Source: Sphaerisporangium krabiense
GTDB taxonomy: Bacteria > Actinomycetota > Actinomycetes > Streptosporangiales > Streptosporangiaceae
Length of the DNA stretch: 64,000 nucleotides
Direction of reading: 5' to 3'
Assembly (NCBI RefSeq): GCF_014200435.1
Contig: NZ_JACHBR010000001.1
Location: forward strand, 5,336,001 to 5,400,000
The position numbers and the translations under genes are program-made. Below, one piece after another: positions 55,441 through 64,000 of this stretch (position 1 is its first letter; each line of letters opens with the position of its first letter). The notes below the pieces were generated by a model that had not been told where the DNA came from, did no database searches, and saw only the letters and a program-made list of their open reading frames with translations.

Positions 55441-55833
55441 CGTGGGGTGCTCCAAGGGGTGTGCTGCGGGCCGTGCCGCGTTCGCGCCATGCGTGAAAGG
55501 CCGTGAAAGGCCGTGACCGGTTGTGCCGCACGAAGCGGGCGCCCAGGTGCCGGGGGAGGGGGGTCCGGCTCCGGAGGCTTCCTATCGAGCGCCGCTCACC
55601 GCATATCGCGAACGCGACAATTGGTAATTTCGTGCGGCAAAATGCCACATGATCAATGAACTATCACGATCGCGGACCGCGATCAAGGTTTCGGTCAATA
55701 ACCACTTAGACCGTCGAAAATGGCCTTTTCCGTACAGTCCGGAATCCAAGGGCGTGATACCCGCCGCCGGAGACCCCCACACGGCTGGGCTAGTCTCACT
55801 CCGACCGTCGGACACCCCGGGGAGCTGAACGTC
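55441..55833. promoter_or_regulatory. Divergent control region with 17-bp perfect inverted repeat
   Basis: About 390 bp between the P450 and the oxidoreductase genes. The part from 55590 to 55720 is AT-richer. A perfect inverted repeat GATCGCG-GAC-CGCGATC occupies 55668-55684 and is a good operator candidate. No gene is visible. Confidence 0.5.
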
Positions 55834-56685
55834 GTGGAACCAGTGTCGGTGGGCCTCATCGGAGCCGGGCCGTGGGCGGAGGCCGTGCACGCCCCCATGC
55901 TCGCCGCCGGGCCGCACACGCGGCTCGCCGGGGTGTGGGCGCGCAGGCCCGAGGCCGCCGCCCGCCTCGGGGCGCCGGTGTACGAGCGGGTCGAGGAGCT
56001 GTTCGACGTCTGCGAGGCCGTCGCGTTCTGCGTCCCGCCCGCCGTGCAGGCCGAGCTCGGCCTCCTCGCCGCCAAGGCCGGCAAGGCCCTGCTGCTGGAG
56101 AAGCCGCTGGCCGCCGACCTCGACGCCGCGCGCCGCCTGGCCGACGCCGTGGGCGAGGCCGGCGTCGCCTCCCAGATGGTGCTGACCTTCCGGTACGCCC
56201 CCGCCACCAAGGACTTCCTGCGGCGGGTCTCCGGCCTCGACCCCTTCGGCGGGCACGCCGTGAACGTCTCCGGCGCCCTGCACGAGATCGACTCCCCGTG
56301 GCGGCGCGAGCGCGGCGCGATCCTCGACGTCGGCCCGCACGTGATCGACCTGCTGGACGCCGCGCTCGGGCCCGTCACCGGCGTGCGCGCCCACGGCGAC
56401 CCGCTCGCCTGGACGGGCCTGCTGCTGGAGCACGAGACCGGCGCGGTCAGCGAGGCGTCGCTGTCCATGGCCGCGCGCGGCGGGGACGGCGTCTCCCGGG
56501 TCGCGGTCTACGGCCACCGGGGCAGCGCCACACTGACCGGCGACGTCCTCGGCCCGGAGGTCTTCCCCGCCATGGCCGCCGAGTTCGCCGCCACCGTGCG
56601 CGCCGGCGGCGGCCACCCGCTGGACGCCCGCCACGGCCTCCGCCTCCAGGAGATCATCGCCGCGGCCGAGGCCCAGCTCGCCTGA
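55834..56685 (+). CDS. Gfo/Idh/MocA family oxidoreductase
   Basis: 283 aa. VGLIGAGPWAEAVHAPML is the NAD(P) Rossmann start, LLLEKPLAADLDAARRLADA holds the EKP motif, and GAILDVGPHVIDLLDAALG the D-x-GxHxID site. It probably acts on a sugar or inositol-like substrate, unknown here. GTG 55834 lies 9 nt after GGAG. It is divergent from the terpene operon but not clearly linked to it. Confidence 0.88.
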   Translation: MEPVSVGLIGAGPWAEAVHAPMLAAGPHTRLAGVWARRPEAAARLGAPVYERVEELFDVCEAVAFCVPPAVQAELGLLAAKAGKALLLEKPLAADLDAARRLADAVGEAGVASQMVLTFRYAPATKDFLRRVSGLDPFGGHAVNVSGALHEIDSPWRRERGAILDVGPHVIDLLDAALGPVTGVRAHGDPLAWTGLLLEHETGAVSEASLSMAARGGDGVSRVAVYGHRGSATLTGDVLGPEVFPAMAAEFAATVRAGGGHPLDARHGLRLQEIIAAAEAQLA

Positions 56686-56724
56686 CCTGCGGTGGTACGC
56701 CGGTCACGACCTGGCGTGTCCCCT

Positions 56725-56842
56725 CCACCCGTGGATTGATACGGTTCGTGTGACGCGTGGCGTGGAGCGAAGTCCGGTGTGATTCCGGCGCTGTCCCGCA
56801 ACTGTGAGATCCCCTCGGATCGAGCCAGGTCGCCTCCACCCG
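56725..56842 (+). ncRNA. Cobalamin riboswitch
   Basis: The core AAGTCCGGTGTGATTCCGGC followed by GCTGTCCCGCAACTGT (56770-56805) is the conserved adenosylcobalamin aptamer with a B12-box variant GCAACTG. Closing strands CCTCCACCC (near 56725) and a later GAGCCAGGTCGCCTCCACC complete the fold. It lies directly before btuF, so vitamin B12 should repress the importer. Exact edges are approximate. Confidence 0.88.
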
Positions 56843-56924
56843 CGCCGACGCCGTCAACCCTCGTGGAAAAGGGTGATCCGTCATGACCACGGGTCCTCGT
56901 TTCCCGGCAACAGGAGGAACCCGC

Positions 56925-57884
56925 GTGAGGCCCGTACGCACGGCCCTGGCGTGCGCGTTGCTGGGTACGCTGACGCTGGCCGCGTGCGGCCGGACCGACG
57001 CTCCCTCAGCTCCCGGCGCAGCCCCCAGCACTTCCCAGGCTCCCGCCCCGTCCGCGGGCGCCGCCGGCTTCCCGGTCACCGTCCAGGCCGGCAACGGCCC
57101 GGTGACGATCGCCGCCAAGCCCACGAAGATCATCTCTCTGTCGGCCAGCCACACCGAGACGCTGTTCGCGATCGGCGCGGGCCCGCAGGTCGTCGCCGTG
57201 GACGACCAGTCCAACCACCCGGCGGAGGCGCCGAAGACCGACCTGTCCGGCTTCAAGCCGAACGCCGAGGCCATCATCGCCAAGAGCCCCGACCTGGTCG
57301 TCCTGTCCAACGACATTGACGGCATCGTCGGCGCGCTCACCAAGGTCGGCGTCCCGGTGCTGCTGGAGCCCGCCGCCACCAAATTCGACGAGGTCTACGA
57401 CGAGATCGCCGACCTCGGGGCCGCCACCGGCAACGGCGCCAAGGCCGCCGAGCTCGCCCAGGGCATGAAGGGCCGGATCGACGCGATCGCCGCCGCCGCG
57501 CCCAAGGACAAGAAGCTGAGCTACTACCACGAGCTGGACAGCACCCCCTACTCGGTGACCTCCAGCACCTTCCTCGGCCAGGTCTACGGCCTGTTCGGCC
57601 TGACCAACATCGCCGACAAGGCCCCCGACCCCGCCGGCGGCTACCCCAAGCTCTCCAGCGAGTTCGTCGTCAAGGCCGACCCCGACCTGATCTTCTTGGG
57701 CGACACCAAGTGCTGCGGCCAGTCCAAGGCGACCCTCGCCAAGAGGCCCGGCTGGGCCGGCCTGTCCGCCATCAAGAACGACCGGGTCGTCCCCCTCGAC
57801 GATGACATCGCCTCCCGCTGGGGGCCGCGCGTGGTCGACCTGGTCAAGGTCGTGGGCGAGGCCGTCCAGAAGGCCGCGGGCTGA
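56925..57884 (+). CDS. btuF: Cobalamin/cobinamide-binding lipoprotein (BtuF-like)
   Basis: 319 aa. The lipobox LTLAAC places the lipid-bearing Cys at residue 21, followed by a Pro/Ser/Ala linker. The periplasmic-binding fold runs from KIISLSASHTETLFAIGAGP to VVPLDDDIASRWGPRVVDLV. The family also serves siderophores, but the riboswitch and cbiZ in the same transcript point to corrinoids. GTG 56925 lies 7 nt after GGAGG; ATG 56883 would spoil the signal peptide. Confidence 0.88.
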   Translation: MRPVRTALACALLGTLTLAACGRTDAPSAPGAAPSTSQAPAPSAGAAGFPVTVQAGNGPVTIAAKPTKIISLSASHTETLFAIGAGPQVVAVDDQSNHPAEAPKTDLSGFKPNAEAIIAKSPDLVVLSNDIDGIVGALTKVGVPVLLEPAATKFDEVYDEIADLGAATGNGAKAAELAQGMKGRIDAIAAAAPKDKKLSYYHELDSTPYSVTSSTFLGQVYGLFGLTNIADKAPDPAGGYPKLSSEFVVKADPDLIFLGDTKCCGQSKATLAKRPGWAGLSAIKNDRVVPLDDDIASRWGPRVVDLVKVVGEAVQKAAG

Positions 57885-57895
57885 GACCGGCGGCC

Positions 57896-58924
57896 ATGGC
57901 GACGGCGTCTCCGGCGCGCGCACGGCCGGCGGCGCTCGTGGTGGCGCTGGTCGTGCTCGCGATCTGCCTGCTGGCGGGCCTGACGATCGGGGCGGTCGGC
58001 ATCCCCGCGAAGGGCATGCTGCTCGAACTCCTCGACCGGCTGCCGTTCGTCTCGGTGAGCTCGGGTCTCTCGCCGGTCGAGAAGGGCCTGCTCTTCGAGC
58101 TGCGCATGCCCCGGGTCGTGCTGGCCGCCGTCGTCGGCGGCCTGCTCGCCATGTCCGGCGCCGGCTACCAGGGCGTGTTCCGCAACCCCCTCGCCGACCC
58201 CTATCTGCTCGGCGCCGCCGCGGGCGCCGGCTTCACCGCCACCCTGATGATCGTCCTGGTGCAGGTGGAGGGCCTGGTGCCGATCGCCGCGTTCGGCGGC
58301 GCGATCGGCGGGGTGCTGCTGGCGTACGCGCTCGGCAGCACGGCCGGGCGCGGCGGCGGCACGGCCACGCTCGTGCTCGCCGGGGTCGCGGTCTCCTCCT
58401 TCCTCGCCGCGCTGCAGGCGTTCGTCCAGCAGATCCGCGTCGAGCAGCTCCAGAAGATCTACTCCTGGATACTCGGCGGCGTCGCGGGCGACTGGTCCCA
58501 GGTCCGGCTGGTCGCCCCCTACGCCCTGGTGTCGGCGGTCGTCCTGCTGGCCCACGGCCGCCTGCTCGACGTCATGTCGGTGGGCGACGACGAGGCCGTC
58601 GGCCTCGGCGTGGACGCCGCCCGGGTACGTCTCGTCGTCCTGTGCGCCGCGTCCCTGGCCACGGCCTCCGCGGTCGCGGTCAGCGGCCTCATCGGGTTCG
58701 TCGGCGTGGTCGTGCCGCACGCCGTGCGGCGGCTCGCCGGCGGGTCCTACCGCGTGGTGCTCCCGCTGTCGCTGCTCGGCGGCGCCGCGTTCATGGTGCT
58801 CGCCGACCTGCTGGCCCGCACGATGCTCGCCCCGGCCGAGCTGCCCATCGGCGTGGTCACCGCGTTCGTCGGCGCGCCGTTCTTCGTCGGCATCCTGCGC
58901 GCCACCCGCACGGTGAGCGTGTGA
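57896..58924 (+). CDS. btuC: Corrinoid ABC transporter permease (BtuC-like, FecCD family)
   Basis: 342 aa, about ten membrane helices. LRMPRVVLAAVVGGLLAMSG, GYQGVFRNPLADPYLLGAAA and SGLIGFVGVVVPHAVRRLAG are FecCD/BtuC signatures. It forms a homodimeric channel with BtuD. It overlaps btuD by four bases (GTGA). Confidence 0.92.
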   Translation: MATASPARARPAALVVALVVLAICLLAGLTIGAVGIPAKGMLLELLDRLPFVSVSSGLSPVEKGLLFELRMPRVVLAAVVGGLLAMSGAGYQGVFRNPLADPYLLGAAAGAGFTATLMIVLVQVEGLVPIAAFGGAIGGVLLAYALGSTAGRGGGTATLVLAGVAVSSFLAALQAFVQQIRVEQLQKIYSWILGGVAGDWSQVRLVAPYALVSAVVLLAHGRLLDVMSVGDDEAVGLGVDAARVRLVVLCAASLATASAVAVSGLIGFVGVVVPHAVRRLAGGSYRVVLPLSLLGGAAFMVLADLLARTMLAPAELPIGVVTAFVGAPFFVGILRATRTVSV

Positions 58925-59739
58925 GCACCTCGCCCGGCCCGGTGAACTCCGTCGAGGTGCGCGGCCTCGGCGTGTCGCTGGACGGCAGGCCCGTGCTGTC
59001 CGGCGTCGGGCTGTCGGCGCGCGGCGGCGAGTGGCTGGCGGTGATCGGGCCGAACGGCGCCGGCAAGTCCACGCTGCTGCGGGCGATGATGGGGCTGGTG
59101 GAGGCGAGCGGCGAGGTGCTCGTCGACGGCGTCCCCGCGCGCGGCCTCGCGCCGCGCAGGCGCGCCCGCCTGATGGCCTACGCCCCGCAGGACCCGGTGC
59201 TGCCGCCCCAGCTGACCGTGTTCGAGTACGCCATGCTGGGCCGCACGCCGTACATCTCCTACCTCGGCCGGGAGTCCAGGAGCGACAGGAGCGTCACCGG
59301 GTCCGTGCTCGAACGCCTCGGCCTGGCCGCGCTCGCCGGCCGGCCGCTCGGCCACCTGTCCGGCGGCGAGCGCCAGCGGGTCGTCCTGGCCCGCGCGCTC
59401 GCCCAGCAGGCCCCCGTGCTGCTGCTCGACGAGCCCACCACCGCCCTGGACCTCGGCCACCAGCAGCAGGTGCTCGAACTGGTGGACCGGCTGCGCCTGG
59501 CCGACGGCCTCACCGTGATCACCACCATCCACGACCTCAGCCTGGCCGGGCAGTACGCCGACGCCATGCTGCTGCTCGCCGGCGGGCGCCCCGCCGCCGC
59601 GGGCCCGGTGGCCGACGTCCTCACCGAGCCCCTGCTCGCCCGCCACTTCGGCGCCCGCGTCCGCGTCGACGCCGGCCCCGACGGCCGCCCGCTGGTCAAC
59701 CTCGTCCGTCCCCGGCAGGACGCCCCGAAACCGGCCTGA
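58921..59739 (+). CDS. btuD: Corrinoid ABC transporter ATPase (BtuD-like)
   Basis: 272 aa. Walker A GPNGAGKST (43-51), signature LSGGERQRV, Walker B VLLLDEPTTALD and switch His in TTIHDLSLAG. The GTG start overlaps the permease stop. It drives corrinoid uptake. Confidence 0.93.
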   Translation: MSTSPGPVNSVEVRGLGVSLDGRPVLSGVGLSARGGEWLAVIGPNGAGKSTLLRAMMGLVEASGEVLVDGVPARGLAPRRRARLMAYAPQDPVLPPQLTVFEYAMLGRTPYISYLGRESRSDRSVTGSVLERLGLAALAGRPLGHLSGGERQRVVLARALAQQAPVLLLDEPTTALDLGHQQQVLELVDRLRLADGLTVITTIHDLSLAGQYADAMLLLAGGRPAAAGPVADVLTEPLLARHFGARVRVDAGPDGRPLVNLVRPRQDAPKPA

Positions 59740-59787
59740 GGGCCCCGGGGTACGCTTCGAGCACCCCCGGCCCCCTGAGGAGTCCCC

Positions 59788-60456
59788 ATGCCGTCCCCGC
59801 CGTCGCTGAGCCACCGGCACGAGGACGGCGCCCGTCTCGCCTCCCTGCTGTGGGAGTTCGGCCCCGGCTGGCGCATGATCTCCTCCGCCGTGCTCGGCGG
59901 CGGCATCGTCCCCGCGGAATGGGTGCTGAACGCCCAGGTGGTGGCCGCGTACGCGCGCATGGACCCGAGGGAGCACCTGCGCGAGCTGGCCCCGCCCGGC
60001 ACGGGCGTCGGCATGATGACCGCCGCCTCCGTCGACCGCTACACCCGGGCCGAGGACGGGGGAGCCGAGGCGGTCGCCACCGTCGGCCTGCGCGTGCCCA
60101 CCTGGGCGGCCTCGCCCGAGGGCGTCCCCGACACCGAACTGCGCCCGCAGCGGCTCCACCCGGCCCCCGGCACCGTCAACATCGTCGTGGCCCTCCCCGT
60201 GGCCATGTCCGACGCCGCCCTGGTCAACACCGTGATGACCGTCACCGAGGCCAAGACCCAGGCCCTGATCGAGGCCGGGTACGCCTGCACCGGCACCGCC
60301 TCCGACGCCGTGTGCGTGGCCGTGCGCGCCGAAGGCCCGCGCGAGCCGTTCGGCGGGCCCAGGTCCGTCTGGGGCGCCCGCCTCGCCCGCGCCGTCCACC
60401 ACGCCGTCCTCGACGGAGCCCGCGCCTGGTCGGCCGCCCACGACATCACGCCGTGA
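59788..60456 (+). CDS. cbiZ: Adenosylcobinamide amidohydrolase
   Basis: 222 aa. WRMISSAVLGGGIVPAEWVL, VGMMTAASVDRYTRAEDGGA and GTVNIVVALPVAMSDAALVN are CbiZ features. CbiZ cuts adenosylcobinamide to adenosylcobyric acid so that incomplete or foreign corrinoids can re-enter B12 synthesis. It lies 48 bp after btuD in the riboswitch-led operon, which makes the pathway one of import plus remodelling. Confidence 0.9.
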   Translation: MPSPPSLSHRHEDGARLASLLWEFGPGWRMISSAVLGGGIVPAEWVLNAQVVAAYARMDPREHLRELAPPGTGVGMMTAASVDRYTRAEDGGAEAVATVGLRVPTWAASPEGVPDTELRPQRLHPAPGTVNIVVALPVAMSDAALVNTVMTVTEAKTQALIEAGYACTGTASDAVCVAVRAEGPREPFGGPRSVWGARLARAVHHAVLDGARAWSAAHDITP

Positions 60457-60472
60457 CGGCCGGTGGGACGGC

Positions 60473-62398
60473 TCAGGACGGGAACGTCGTGGTGGAGGTG
60501 ACGCGGTCGATGGCGGTCTGGTCGCACCTCGCGGGCGGGCAGAAGAAGGCGAGCAGCGCGACCGGCTTGTCCTGGCCGCGGCTGACGATGTAGACGACCA
60601 GGTCCAGGCGTCCCTGCTGGGCCGGGTCGTTCACCACGCCCGTGAGCCGGAACGCCGGCCTGCCCCCGACGGTGGCCGAGGTGGGCGCCGAGGCGAAGTC
60701 GGCGGGCCCCGGCAGCACGAAGCTCAGGCTGCGCTTCAGCGTCTCGGGCGCGTCGGAGGTGCTGATCGTGTCGTTGAGCTCGGCGAACACGCCGGTCGCC
60801 CGCTCGGGATGGCTCGCGAGCAGGGCGTTGACGGCCGTCCAGTCCGAGGCGATCGGCACCGAGAACAACGTGTCGAACTCGGCCGCCGCCGGGGAGAACA
60901 CGGCGTACTCGTCGTTGTGCGTGCGGGACTCCCACGTGCCCGGGTACTCGAACGCCATGGGAGCGGCAGGGCTCCCCGGATACCGCTTGGGGCCCGGCGC
61001 GACCGGGGAGCCCTGGCCGAGGAGCAGCACGGCGGCCACCACCAGCGAGACCAGCACCGCGCCCGCCGCGATCAGCAGCCCGGCGGGCGGGCGGCGCCGT
61101 CCGGCCGGCGGCGGGGGGCCGGGGTGGGTGGAGCCGCCCGTCTCGGGGTACCCGCCCGCGCTCGGGTAGCCCGGCGGCACGGTCCCCGTCCCCGGCGCCT
61201 GCCCTGAGGGCACGGACGCGGGGACGTGCCCCGAGGAGCCCGCTGCCGGGACGTGGCCGGCCCCGGAGGGCGGCGTGTGGACATGCCCGGCCCCCGCGGG
61301 GGCGGGCGCCCGGCCCTGGCCCGGGACGGAGGCGTGACCCGCGGCGGGGGCGGCGCCGTGCTCCGGGAAGGGCGCGGGGCCGTGGCCCGGGGGCGGGGTG
61401 AGGGAGTGGCCCGGGTGGGAGGTGGGGCCGCCCGGTTGCGCGGCGGTCCACGGCGCCCCGGGCGCCCCCTGCCCGGGAGCCCCCGGGAACGGCGGCCAGG
61501 ACCGGCGGCCCTCCGGCGGGCTGTGCGGCTCCTCGGCGCTGATCGCGTCCCTGAGCGCGGTCACGAACTCCCGGCAGGTGGCGTACCGCTCGCCCGGCGA
61601 CTTGGCCAGCGCCCGCCCCATCACCCGGTTGACGGCGTGCGGCAGGTCGGTCCGGTACGGCGTGAGCGGCGGAGGGTCGTGCGAGACGTGCGCGTACAGC
61701 AGCGCCAGCTCGGTGTCCCGCTGGAACGGCGGCAGCCCCGACAGCGCCTCGTACACCACGCAGGCGAAGGCGTACAGGTCGCTGCGCCCGTCCACGGGCA
61801 GGCCGCGGATCTGCTCGGGCGCCACGTACCGCGGCGTGCCCATGAAATGGCCCTGGCTGGTCAGCCCCGCCTCGGAGAACGTGCTCTTGGTCAGCCCGAA
61901 GTCGGTCAGGTAGACGTGCTCGGGGTCGCGGTCGGAACCGTCGGTGACCAGGATGTTCGCCGGCTTCACGTCCCGGTGGACGAGCCCCTGCTGGTGGGCG
62001 GCGTCCAGCGCGGAGGCGATCTGGGAGAACAGCGCGTAGGCGCGGGCCACCGGCAGCGGGCCGCTCGCCTGGATCAGCCTGCGCAGGTCGGACCCCTCGA
62101 CGTACCGCATGGCGATGAAGAGCAGCTCGTCGCTCTCGCCCGCCTCGTAGATCGGGATGATGTTGGGGTGGTCGATCCCGGCGACCAGGCGCGACTCGCG
62201 CACGAACCTGTCGCGGAAGCGCTGGTCCTGGGAGAGCTGCGGCGCCAGGACCTTCAGCGCGACCGTGCGGCCGAGGCGCTGGTCGCGGGCGCGGAAGACC
62301 GTGGCCATGCCGCCGCGGCCGATCACGGCCTCCACGAGGTAGTCGGCCACCTGCCCGCCGACCAGCGGCGGCATCGAGAATGCTGGATCGCTGCTCAT
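60473..62398 (-). CDS. Membrane Ser/Thr protein kinase (PknB type)
   Basis: 641 aa. The glycine loop IGRGGMATVF, Lys49 in VALKVL, HRDVKPAN with Asp143, DFG at 166-168 and GTPRYVAPEQ show an active Hanks-type kinase (1-290). A Pro/Gly-rich linker of about 140 residues (many GHxPxxG units), one membrane helix near 440-460 and an extracellular domain of about 180 residues follow (YPGTWESRTHNDEYAVFSP). It is second in an operon with the zinc-ribbon protein, 22 bp apart. Confidence 0.92.
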   Translation of the reverse strand: MSSDPAFSMPPLVGGQVADYLVEAVIGRGGMATVFRARDQRLGRTVALKVLAPQLSQDQRFRDRFVRESRLVAGIDHPNIIPIYEAGESDELLFIAMRYVEGSDLRRLIQASGPLPVARAYALFSQIASALDAAHQQGLVHRDVKPANILVTDGSDRDPEHVYLTDFGLTKSTFSEAGLTSQGHFMGTPRYVAPEQIRGLPVDGRSDLYAFACVVYEALSGLPPFQRDTELALLYAHVSHDPPPLTPYRTDLPHAVNRVMGRALAKSPGERYATCREFVTALRDAISAEEPHSPPEGRRSWPPFPGAPGQGAPGAPWTAAQPGGPTSHPGHSLTPPPGHGPAPFPEHGAAPAAGHASVPGQGRAPAPAGAGHVHTPPSGAGHVPAAGSSGHVPASVPSGQAPGTGTVPPGYPSAGGYPETGGSTHPGPPPPAGRRRPPAGLLIAAGAVLVSLVVAAVLLLGQGSPVAPGPKRYPGSPAAPMAFEYPGTWESRTHNDEYAVFSPAAAEFDTLFSVPIASDWTAVNALLASHPERATGVFAELNDTISTSDAPETLKRSLSFVLPGPADFASAPTSATVGGRPAFRLTGVVNDPAQQGRLDLVVYIVSRGQDKPVALLAFFCPPARCDQTAIDRVTSTTTFPS

Positions 62399-62420
62399 GC
62401 GTTCCCCGGGACTGCCTTTC

Positions 62421-63836
62421 TCATCGGTCGGACGGGTTGCCGCAGAAGCCGCAGAAGCGGTGCGCCTGGCCGAGGCGCATGCCGCACTGCGTGCAGAACC
62501 GCGTCTGCCCGGGGTCGGTCGCGGTGGGAGGGGCCCCCTGCCCCTCGCCCGCGGTGACGTGGATCGCCTGCGTGCCCTGCGCGGGCCGGGCGAAGGCGGC
62601 GGTCACGGCGTCCGGCGGCCGTTCCTCCGGCGCGGAGGCGCCCTGCCGTCTGCGGCGCAGCAGCAGGGGCGCGGCCACCGCGACCACCACGCCCACGGCG
62701 ACCACGCCGATGGCGGCGGGCAGCATGGGCGGCACGCCGGTGCCGCTCTTGGCGGGCGCGCTCGCGGCCGGGCGGGTGGTGGGCGCGGTGCGGTTGGCGC
62801 GGGCGACGCGCAGGTGGTCCTGGGCGACGGCGTGGTCGGGCCGCAACCGCAGCACCTGCTCCAGCACGGGGATCGCCGTGGTGTAGGCCTTGTTGTGGAA
62901 GGAGCCGAGCGCGGTCTCGTAGACGGTGTCCACCGGCCCCCTGCGCGCGGTGACGCCCGCGGCGACCAGGGCCGCGCGCACGTCCTCCACGGGCGTCAGC
63001 GTCTGGACGCCGTCGCCGCCGGTGATCAGGCCCACGACCTCGCTCCTGGCGTCGTCGACCACCGCCGCGCCGTTGCCGTCGTCGTCGAGGAAGGCGTCGA
63101 GCTTGTCGCGCTCTGCGGCCTTGAAGGTGCGCCCGCCGGGCGGGTCGAGGTGGGCGGTCTGCAGCTTGGGCGGCGCCTTGGCGCTCGGGCGGGACGGCAG
63201 CCCGGCGACGTCCACGGACTCGACCCCGCTCGCGAGGGTGGTGCCGAGCGGGACCGTCGGCAGCGTGCCGTCCTCGGCGCCCTTGGTGATCTTCAGCACG
63301 GCCGGGGCGCCCGCCGAGGAGCCCGGGTGCAGCAGGTCGGCCGGGTACCCCTCCGGCGCCGGAGGGTCGGCGTACGGGAAGACGGTGATCTTGGTGGTGA
63401 CCGTGGCCAGGCAGATCGAGTCGCGGCCCTGCGGCGGGTAGCAGGCGCGCAGCCGGCCGTCGAGGTCGGGGTCGTCCAGCCGGTGCTTGTCGAAGTCGGC
63501 GGGCACCTTGACCTTGAAGTACTCCGCGAAGACCCGGTTGGCGGCGTAGACCAGCGGGTCGCGGCCGGCCTGGACGACGCCGGTGGCGGTGACCACGACG
63601 CCGTCGGGGGTGACGGTGAAGCCGCTGCCCTCGCCGACCGGGATCTCGTACTCGCGGGCGAAGTTGCGGATCTTGCCGCGGTCGTCGGAGAGGTTGATCG
63701 AGACGCGGGCGCGGGCCTCGACGCGGACCGTTCCTGGGGTCACGCGGTCGGTGGAGCCGCTGGGGTGCGGGTGCATGGTGAGGCCGAGCGACGCGACGAC
63801 GCCTAACCCCGCGAGTAGGTGGTGCGGGCGGGGCAT
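62421..63836 (-). CDS. Trypsin-fold pseudo-protease with TPR, membrane helix and zinc ribbon
   Basis: 471 aa. The N-terminal part (signal-like 1-22) has the HtrA/trypsin pattern GEGSGFTVTPDGVVVTATGV and, later, GNGAAVVDDARSEVVGLITG. In active enzymes these read TxxHV and GNSGGPVV. Here the His (about residue 85) is absent and GNSGG is GNGAA (254-258), so protease activity is unlikely. A short TPR-like region (about 300-345), a membrane helix (about 370-395) and a C-terminal CTQCG-x(10)-CGFC zinc ribbon follow. The topology puts the ribbon on the kinase-domain side. ATG 63836. Confidence 0.75.
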   Translation of the reverse strand: MPRPHHLLAGLGVVASLGLTMHPHPSGSTDRVTPGTVRVEARARVSINLSDDRGKIRNFAREYEIPVGEGSGFTVTPDGVVVTATGVVQAGRDPLVYAANRVFAEYFKVKVPADFDKHRLDDPDLDGRLRACYPPQGRDSICLATVTTKITVFPYADPPAPEGYPADLLHPGSSAGAPAVLKITKGAEDGTLPTVPLGTTLASGVESVDVAGLPSRPSAKAPPKLQTAHLDPPGGRTFKAAERDKLDAFLDDDGNGAAVVDDARSEVVGLITGGDGVQTLTPVEDVRAALVAAGVTARRGPVDTVYETALGSFHNKAYTTAIPVLEQVLRLRPDHAVAQDHLRVARANRTAPTTRPAASAPAKSGTGVPPMLPAAIGVVAVGVVVAVAAPLLLRRRRQGASAPEERPPDAVTAAFARPAQGTQAIHVTAGEGQGAPPTATDPGQTRFCTQCGMRLGQAHRFCGFCGNPSDR

Positions 63837-64000
63837 TACCGCCTCCTGATTCAGGACCGTGGGTGACTCCAGGGTCGCAGTGCGGAGGGCGGCGTTCAAG
63901 GCGGATACGGCCCCCGTCACGCACTTGCAATCGCTCGTTGAACGATCTGCGACAGCGCCAATGATCTAGGGGTCACTTGAAGCCCGCTTGTGGACCGCTT

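Overview
The window is high-GC actinobacterial DNA. Several features point to a filamentous actinomycete, most likely of the Streptosporangiales (for example Nonomuraea or Streptosporangium relatives): an XRE/DUF397 pair, a DUF574 methyltransferase, HATPase_c_2 ATP-binding proteins, a conservon (cvnA-D), a SpoIIE-type phosphatase, F420-type LLM oxidoreductase, GTG starts and leaderless promoters. The taxonomic placement is an inference; there is no rRNA in the window.

Layout. 1-5.7 kb: a divergent MerR / aldo-keto reductase pair whose promoter sequence recurs in front of an MMPL exporter, then a deaminase and a divergent LLM oxidoreductase / Lrp pair. 5.8-9.3 kb: a flavoprotein, a secreted or anchored protein with two SUKH-like domains, and a CAU tRNA. 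9.3-15 kb: a complete urea-use operon (urea channel, ureA, ureB, ureC, ureF, ureG, ureD, no ureE) closed by a strong hairpin, then a stand-alone EF-Tu gene. 16.5-23 kb: a sodium:solute symporter with a small membrane partner, a secreted three-repeat protein, a PGPGW membrane protein, a PucR-like regulator, a secreted lipase and a GroES-like protein. 23.3-28 kb: a DUF574 methyltransferase, coupled ArsR and TetR regulators, and a penicillin-acylase-family hydrolase. 28-38 kb: a helicase-associated protein, the XRE/DUF397 module with an ATP-binding partner, a histidine phosphatase, TetR with a TIM-barrel protein, an orphan histidine kinase, an HD protein and a second ATP-binding protein.

38.7-40.2 kb is a gene-poor repeat island. 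It holds four copies of a 75-bp repeat, two in each orientation, and it cuts off the start of an XRE-type gene. 40.2-47.4 kb carries an alpha/beta hydrolase with a long low-complexity insertion, a ClpX-type zinc-finger protein, a second aldo-keto reductase, a GAF/PAS/SpoIIE phosphatase and a divergent SDR/MarR pair.

47.5-55.4 kb is the most interesting block. Seven genes lie on the minus strand in one direction: P450, class I terpene synthase-like, class II diterpene cyclase, then CvnA, CvnB, CvnC and CvnD. The first three overlap by GTGA junctions, and the conservon begins 190 bp after the cyclase. It looks like a small diterpenoid pathway placed directly upstream of, and perhaps co-expressed with, a G-protein-like signalling complex.

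55.8-60.5 kb: an oxidoreductase, then a cobalamin riboswitch controlling a BtuFCD importer and the cobinamide-salvage enzyme CbiZ. 60.5-63.8 kb: a membrane Ser/Thr kinase whose operon partner looks like a trypsin-fold protein that has lost its catalytic residues.
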